9,017 bases of DNA from Spirochaetaceae bacterium (GTDB taxonomy: Bacteria; Spirochaetota; Spirochaetia; SZUA-6; Fen-1364), in contig PLNO01000172.1 of NCBI GenBank assembly GCA_003141795.1, forward strand, positions 1,411 to 10,427, in the 5' to 3' direction. Positions 5,963-9,017 of the stretch are shown here, piece by piece (within the stretch, counting starts at the first letter, position 1; the number at the start of each line of letters is the position of its first letter). The position numbers and the translations under genes were made by a program. The notes beneath the pieces are model-generated. The model was not told the DNA's origin, made no database searches, and saw nothing but the letters and a program-made list of their open reading frames with translations.

Positions 5963-5976
5963 GGAGGGTGAGGACA

Positions 5977-6519
5977 ATGGCAGAGACGACAAACAAGATC
6001 CAGACCTACAAGATCGAGGCGGTGGGCAAGCTGAAGAAGAACCTCACCGACGCGCCCGATCTGATATTCAGCGATTTCCGCGGCATGAGCTTTCCGCAGA
6101 TGACGGAGCTGCGGGCCAAGCTGACGGAAAAGGGCACCGCGTACCGCGTCGTGCGCAACAGCTTCGCGCGCATCGCCATGAAGGAAGTCGGGCTCCCCGA
6201 CGCCTCGACCTGGCTGGAAGGGCCCACCGCCCTGGCGTTCCTCGGCAAGGACCCCAGCCCCGCGGCGAAGGTGATGATGGACTTCACGAAGTCGGCCCCG
6301 CTCAAGATCAAGGGCGGGCTGATCAGCGGGAAGCTCTTCAGCGCGAAGGACGTGGAGGCGCTCTCCAAGCTGCCCGGACGCATGGACCTGCTGGCCATGC
6401 TCGCCGGCACCATGAACGCGCCGTTGCGCAACATGATGTACGCCATGAACGGCGTGCCCTCGAAGCTCGTACGCACTCTTGCGGCGGTTGCCGACAAGAA
6501 GGGAAAAGAAGCACATTAA
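5977..6519 (+). CDS. rplJ: 50S ribosomal protein L10
   Basis: 180 residues, within the usual range for L10. It is the stalk base that anchors several L7/L12 dimers to 23S rRNA next to L11. The N-terminal rRNA-binding domain shows DLIFSDFRGMSFPQMTELRAKL (28-49), YRVVRNSFARIAM (56-68) and a conserved EGPTALAF (79-86). The C-terminal helix that carries L12 (about 145-175) begins near NAPLRNMMYAMNGVPSKLV, with a lysine-rich end. ATG at 5977 follows GGAGGGTGA (5963-5971). Because rplA ends at 5962, translation may be linked to L1. The typical long L10/L12-responsive leader found upstream of rplJ in many bacteria cannot fit in the gap. Whether regulatory folds lie within the rplA coding end was not determined. 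Confidence 0.97.
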   Translation: MAETTNKIQTYKIEAVGKLKKNLTDAPDLIFSDFRGMSFPQMTELRAKLTEKGTAYRVVRNSFARIAMKEVGLPDASTWLEGPTALAFLGKDPSPAAKVMMDFTKSAPLKIKGGLISGKLFSAKDVEALSKLPGRMDLLAMLAGTMNAPLRNMMYAMNGVPSKLVRTLAAVADKKGKEAH

Positions 6520-6523
6520 CGGT

Positions 6524-6552
6524 ACCAGTCTTCACACACAGTGCCAGCTGGT
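6524..6552 (+). other. Weak hairpin in the rplJ-rplL gap
   Basis: ACCAG (6524-6528) can pair with CTGGT (6548-6552) across a 19-base loop, with outer GG (6521-6522) and CC (6553-6554) able to extend the stem past one bulged T (6523). No T run follows. It sits ahead of the rplL ribosome site AAGGAG (6568-6573) and could affect the higher L12 output, but the pairing is modest. Confidence 0.2.
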
Positions 6553-6580
6553 CCCGTAAAAAACAGGAAGGAGAAGATAA

Positions 6581-6967
6581 ATGGCGACACTCACAAAGGA
6601 ACAGATTCTCGACGCGATCGCAGCAATGACGGTCCTCGAGGTCTCCGAGCTCGTGAAAGCGATGGAGGAGAAGTTCGGCGTCACGGCGGCAGCGCCCATG
6701 GCGATGATGGCGGGCCCCGCGGCAGCGGCTGCAGGTCCGGCGGCTGAAGAGAAGACGGAGTTCACCGTCGTCCTCAAGAGCTTCGACGAATCCAAGAAGA
6801 TCCCCGTCATCAAGGAAGTGCGCGCGATCACCGGCCTCGGGCTGAAAGAAGCCAAGGACCTGGTTGAGGCGGGTGGAAAGACCTTGAAGGAGAACATCTC
6901 CAAGGACGAGTCCGCAAAGATCAAGCAGCAGATTGAGGCTGCCGGCGGCGTTGTCGAGATCCAGTAA
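6581..6967 (+). CDS. rplL: 50S ribosomal protein L7/L12
   Basis: 128 residues, the acidic multi-copy stalk protein that recruits and stimulates translational GTPases (EF-Tu, EF-G, IF2, RF3). The N-terminal dimerisation domain (about 1-33) has [31 protein letters not shown]. An Ala/Pro/Met-rich flexible hinge (about 34-54) follows. The C-terminal factor-binding domain (about 56-128) has [36 protein letters not shown] and the ending GGVVEIQ. ATG at 6581 follows AAGGAG (6568-6573) by 7 bases, a stronger and better-spaced ribosome site than most of its neighbours, consistent with the several copies needed per ribosome. It is separated from rpoB by 146 bases that hold two hairpins. Confidence 0.98.
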   Translation: MATLTKEQILDAIAAMTVLEVSELVKAMEEKFGVTAAAPMAMMAGPAAAAAGPAAEEKTEFTVVLKSFDESKKIPVIKEVRAITGLGLKEAKDLVEAGGKTLKENISKDESAKIKQQIEAAGGVVEIQ

Positions 6968-6980
6968 GGCGCCTCGGAGC

Positions 6981-7014
6981 GCGGGACGGGCCTCGGGTTG
7001 CCCGCACATTTTTT
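6981..7014 (+). terminator. Attenuator-type terminator after rplL
   Basis: CGGGC (6987-6991) pairs with GCCCG (7000-7004) around an 8-base loop; GCGGG (6981-6985) with CCCGC (7001-7005) is a competing fold. Four bases later comes TTTTTT (7009-7014). The stem is short, so read-through is expected. This fits partial termination that keeps rpoB below ribosomal protein levels, as is known in E. coli. Confidence 0.55.
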
Positions 7015-7033
7015 GCATCGACTCATGAACATG

Positions 7034-7069
7034 CCACCGGGGACAGGCGTCTCCGGTGGTCTATTCTTT
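7034..7069 (+). other. Strong 11-bp hairpin upstream of rpoB (RNase III-like site or second attenuator)
   Basis: CCACCGGGGAC (7034-7044) pairs with GTCTCCGGTGG (7049-7059) over 11 continuous bp, with one G-T, around the tetraloop AGGC. It is followed by the T-rich TCTATTCTTT (7060-7069). It is the most stable fold I could find in the window. It could end transcription in part or be a processing site separating ribosomal from polymerase messages. Confidence 0.6.
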
Positions 7070-7113
7070 GGGCTGTGCCCTGTGGTACTGAGAGCACGGC
7101 CGAGGGGGACTGA

Positions 7114-9017
7114 ATGAATCTGGACAAGACCAAGAAGATCAAGCGGATCCTCTTTGGCAGGGGCTACGAGGACGTCATGGAGATCCCCAATCTCGTGGAC
7201 ATCCAGATCTCCTCGTACGAGAAGTTTCTCCAGAGGAAAACCCTGCTGAAGGGCGAGCCTCCGCTGAAGCAGGGGCTGGAGGAGGTCTTCCAGTCGACGT
7301 TCCCCATCGAGAGCCCCAACGGCGACATGCTCCTGGAGTACTGCGGGTTCACGCTGGACGAGCCGAACATCAAGTTCAGCGAGCAGGAATGCAAACAGAA
7401 GGGGCTCACCTACGCGATCCCCTTGAAGGCGAAGATCAACCTCATCTTCCTGAACACCGGCGAGATCCGGCAGAAGGAAATCTACATGGGGGACATCCCC
7501 ATCATGACGGACAAGGGGACCTTCGTCGTCAACGGCGCGGAGCGCGTCGTGGTCAGCCAGATCCACCGCTCTCCCGGCGTCATCTTCTCCCATGAGAAGG
7601 GCATCTACTCCTCCCGCATCATCCCCTACAGGGGCTCCTGGCTGGAGTTCGAGATCGACCAGAAGAAGGAGCTCATCTACGCGAAGATCGACCGCAAGAA
7701 GAGGATCCTCGCCACGATATTCCTGCGCGCCCTGGGCTTCGAAACGCGCGAATCCATCATCGAGCTTTTCTACCACGTGGAGAAGGTGAAGATCACCGAC
7801 ACGAGGGAGGAAAAGGAGCGCATTGTCGGGCGCAACTTCGCCCGCGGCGTCAACGTGAAGGAAGGGGAGGCGGAGAAGAAGCTCTACCGGGCCGGCGACA
7901 AGGTCCACCCCCACGACGTGGAGGAGCTCGTGCACGCCGGGATCAAGGAGGTCTTCCTCATCGACTTCGACCACGAGAGCTCGCTGCATTCACCCATCAT
8001 CCTCAACTGCTTCGAGCGCGAAGAGCTGAAGTTTACAAAGGAGACACCCGAGCAGGACGAGATCTCCAAGGACGACGCCATCCTCAGGGTCTACTCGGTG
8101 ATCAAGCCGGGTGAGCCGATCACGATCGAAAACGCGGAGAAGGACCTGCATTCCATGTTCTTCTCCAGCAGGCGCTACGACCTGGGCCGCGTGGGCCGCT
8201 ACAAGCTCAACAAGAAGTTCGACTACAAGGAGCAGGTGAAGACCCACACCCTGATCAAGGAAGACATCATCAACACGATGACCTGGCTCATCCGGGTCTA
8301 CATCGGTGAGATGAACGTCGACGATATCGATCACCTGGGCAACAGGCGCGTGCGCTCGGTCGGAGAGCTCCTCACCAACCAGCTGAAGGTCGCCTTCACC
8401 CGCATGGAGCGCATCGCCAAGGAGCGCATGTCACTGAAAGAGGCTGACACGATCAAGCCGCAGGACCTCATCTCGATCAAGCCCATCGTGGCCACGATCA
8501 AGGAGTTCTTCGGTTCCAGCCAGCTCTCCCAGTTCATGGACCAGGTCAACCCCCTTGCCGAGCTCACGCACAAGCGCAGGCTGAACGCACTCGGCCCTGG
8601 TGGCCTTTCGAGGGATCGCGCGGGCTTCGAGGTGCGCGACGTCCACTACACCCATTACGGCCGCATGTGCCCCATCGAGACCCCCGAAGGTCCGAACATC
8701 GGTCTGATCGTGTCCCTTGCCAACTACACCCGCGTCAACGAGTACGGGTTCCTCGAGACCCCGTACCGCAAGGTGAAGAACGGGAAGGTCACGACGGAGA
8801 TCGAATACCTCTCCGCAATGGACGAGGAGAGGTTCTACATCGCCCAGGCCAACGCGCCGCTCTCGCCCAAGGGCGAGTTCCAGGAGAAGCAGGTCTCGGT
8901 GAGGAAGGGTGGTGACTACATCACCCGACCGCCGGAAGACATCCAGTACATGGACGTGTCGCCGAAACAGATCATCTCCGTGTCTGCCTCCCTCATCCCG
9001 TTCCTGGAGCACGACGA
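7114..9017 (+). CDS. rpoB: DNA-directed RNA polymerase subunit beta (5' part, cut by window edge)
   Basis: An open frame of about 634 codons runs off the right end. It encodes the beta subunit of the core RNA polymerase, which forms one side of the active-site cleft. ATG at 7114 follows GAGGGGG (7102-7108). Landmarks are [17 protein letters not shown] (24-40), [24 protein letters not shown] (126-149), [13 protein letters not shown] (about 354-366), the rifamycin cluster [10 protein letters not shown] (469-478) with [13 protein letters not shown] (485-497), and [15 protein letters not shown] (518-532). Residue 491 is Asn (AAC, 8584-8586) where E. coli has Ser531; D476 and H486 match E. coli D516 and H526. 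The 40-residue offset from E. coli indicates a shorter lobe region. The C-terminal half, with the remaining catalytic and alpha-binding parts, lies outside the window. Confidence 0.98.
   Translation, partial: MNLDKTKKIKRILFGRGYEDVMEIPNLVDIQISSYEKFLQRKTLLKGEPPLKQGLEEVFQSTFPIESPNGDMLLEYCGFTLDEPNIKFSEQECKQKGLTYAIPLKAKINLIFLNTGEIRQKEIYMGDIPIMTDKGTFVVNGAERVVVSQIHRSPGVIFSHEKGIYSSRIIPYRGSWLEFEIDQKKELIYAKIDRKKRILATIFLRALGFETRESIIELFYHVEKVKITDTREEKERIVGRNFARGVNVKEGEAEKKLYRAGDKVHPHDVEELVHAGIKEVFLIDFDHESSLHSPIILNCFEREELKFTKETPEQDEISKDDAILRVYSVIKPGEPITIENAEKDLHSMFFSSRRYDLGRVGRYKLNKKFDYKEQVKTHTLIKEDIINTMTWLIRVYIGEMNVDDIDHLGNRRVRSVGELLTNQLKVAFTRMERIAKERMSLKEADTIKPQDLISIKPIVATIKEFFGSSQLSQFMDQVNPLAELTHKRRLNALGPGGLSRDRAGFEVRDVHYTHYGRMCPIETPEGPNIGLIVSLANYTRVNEYGFLETPYRKVKNGKVTTEIEYLSAMDEERFYIAQANAPLSPKGEFQEKQVSVRKGGDYITRPPEDIQYMDVSPKQIISVSASLIPFLEHD

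Noticed and set aside
4658..5992. Long open frame on the minus strand (444 codons) opposite rplK and rplA
   Set aside because: It mirrors real ribosomal protein genes on the other strand, has no recognisable domain, and arises from codon bias in GC-rich DNA.
6532..7989. Long open frame on the minus strand (485 codons) across rplL, the gap and the start of rpoB
   Set aside because: It is antisense to two certain genes. Its translation is low-complexity, rich in Leu, Asp, Val and Arg, as expected from the reverse complement of GC-rich coding sequence. No family signature is seen.
1..9017. Mobile elements, CRISPR arrays, attachment sites, toxin-antitoxin or biosynthetic cassettes
   Set aside because: Nearly all of the window is accounted for by conserved housekeeping genes and short gaps. 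I saw no repeated spacers, inverted terminal repeats, integrase or transposase.

Overview
This is an ordinary core-genome window from a GC-rich bacterium (roughly 60% G+C by eye). It is most likely a free-living or environmental spirochaete. Two things point there. The first is the gene order rpmG, tRNA-Trp, secE, nusG, rplK, rplA, rplJ, rplL, rpoB, with no tuf next to tRNA-Trp. The second is an Asn in RpoB at the position of E. coli Ser531, a residue known from naturally rifampicin-resistant spirochaetes such as Borrelia and Treponema. The phylum call is inference. I found no mobile element, CRISPR array, toxin system, prophage or other accessory cassette, and I do not claim a new system.

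Layout, all on the + strand. Bases 52-3323 hold three closely spaced genes that all start with GTG: a two-domain YggT-family membrane protein, the branch-migration helicase RecG, and the 16S rRNA methyltransferase RsmD. recG and rsmD are 2 bases apart. A promoter-like element (TTGACG, 17-base spacer, TAAGAT) lies in the last codons and stop codon of rsmD, upstream of tRNA-Thr(GGT). A second good promoter (TTGACA, 18 bases, TAAATT) follows the tRNA and precedes rpmG (L33), tRNA-Trp(CCA), secE and nusG, which look like one mixed mRNA/tRNA transcript.

After nusG comes a 212-base leader region and then the classical rplK-rplA-rplJ-rplL-rpoB cluster. The leader ends in a structure that closely resembles the ribosomal protein L1 binding site, next to a perfect 8-base Shine-Dalgarno sequence, so feedback repression of L11/L1 synthesis by L1 is likely. 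rplA and rplJ are only 14 bases apart, which leaves no room for a separate L10 leader there. Between rplL and rpoB lie two hairpins. One is followed by six T's and resembles an attenuator. The other is an 11-bp stem, possibly an RNase III or second attenuation site, much as is known between rplL and rpoB in E. coli. rpoB runs off the right edge after about 634 codons.

The genes serve a common theme: ribosome components (L33, L11, L1, L10, L7/L12), rRNA modification (RsmD), tRNA supply, transcription (NusG, RpoB), membrane protein export (SecE) and repair of stalled replication forks (RecG). The most useful observations are regulatory: the L1-site mimic, the rplL-rpoB hairpins, the rsmD-embedded promoter and the hairpins with an A8 run after nusG. 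Two residue-level oddities stand out: Asn in the rifamycin pocket of RpoB, and an Asp replacing the fourth zinc-ligand Cys of L33.
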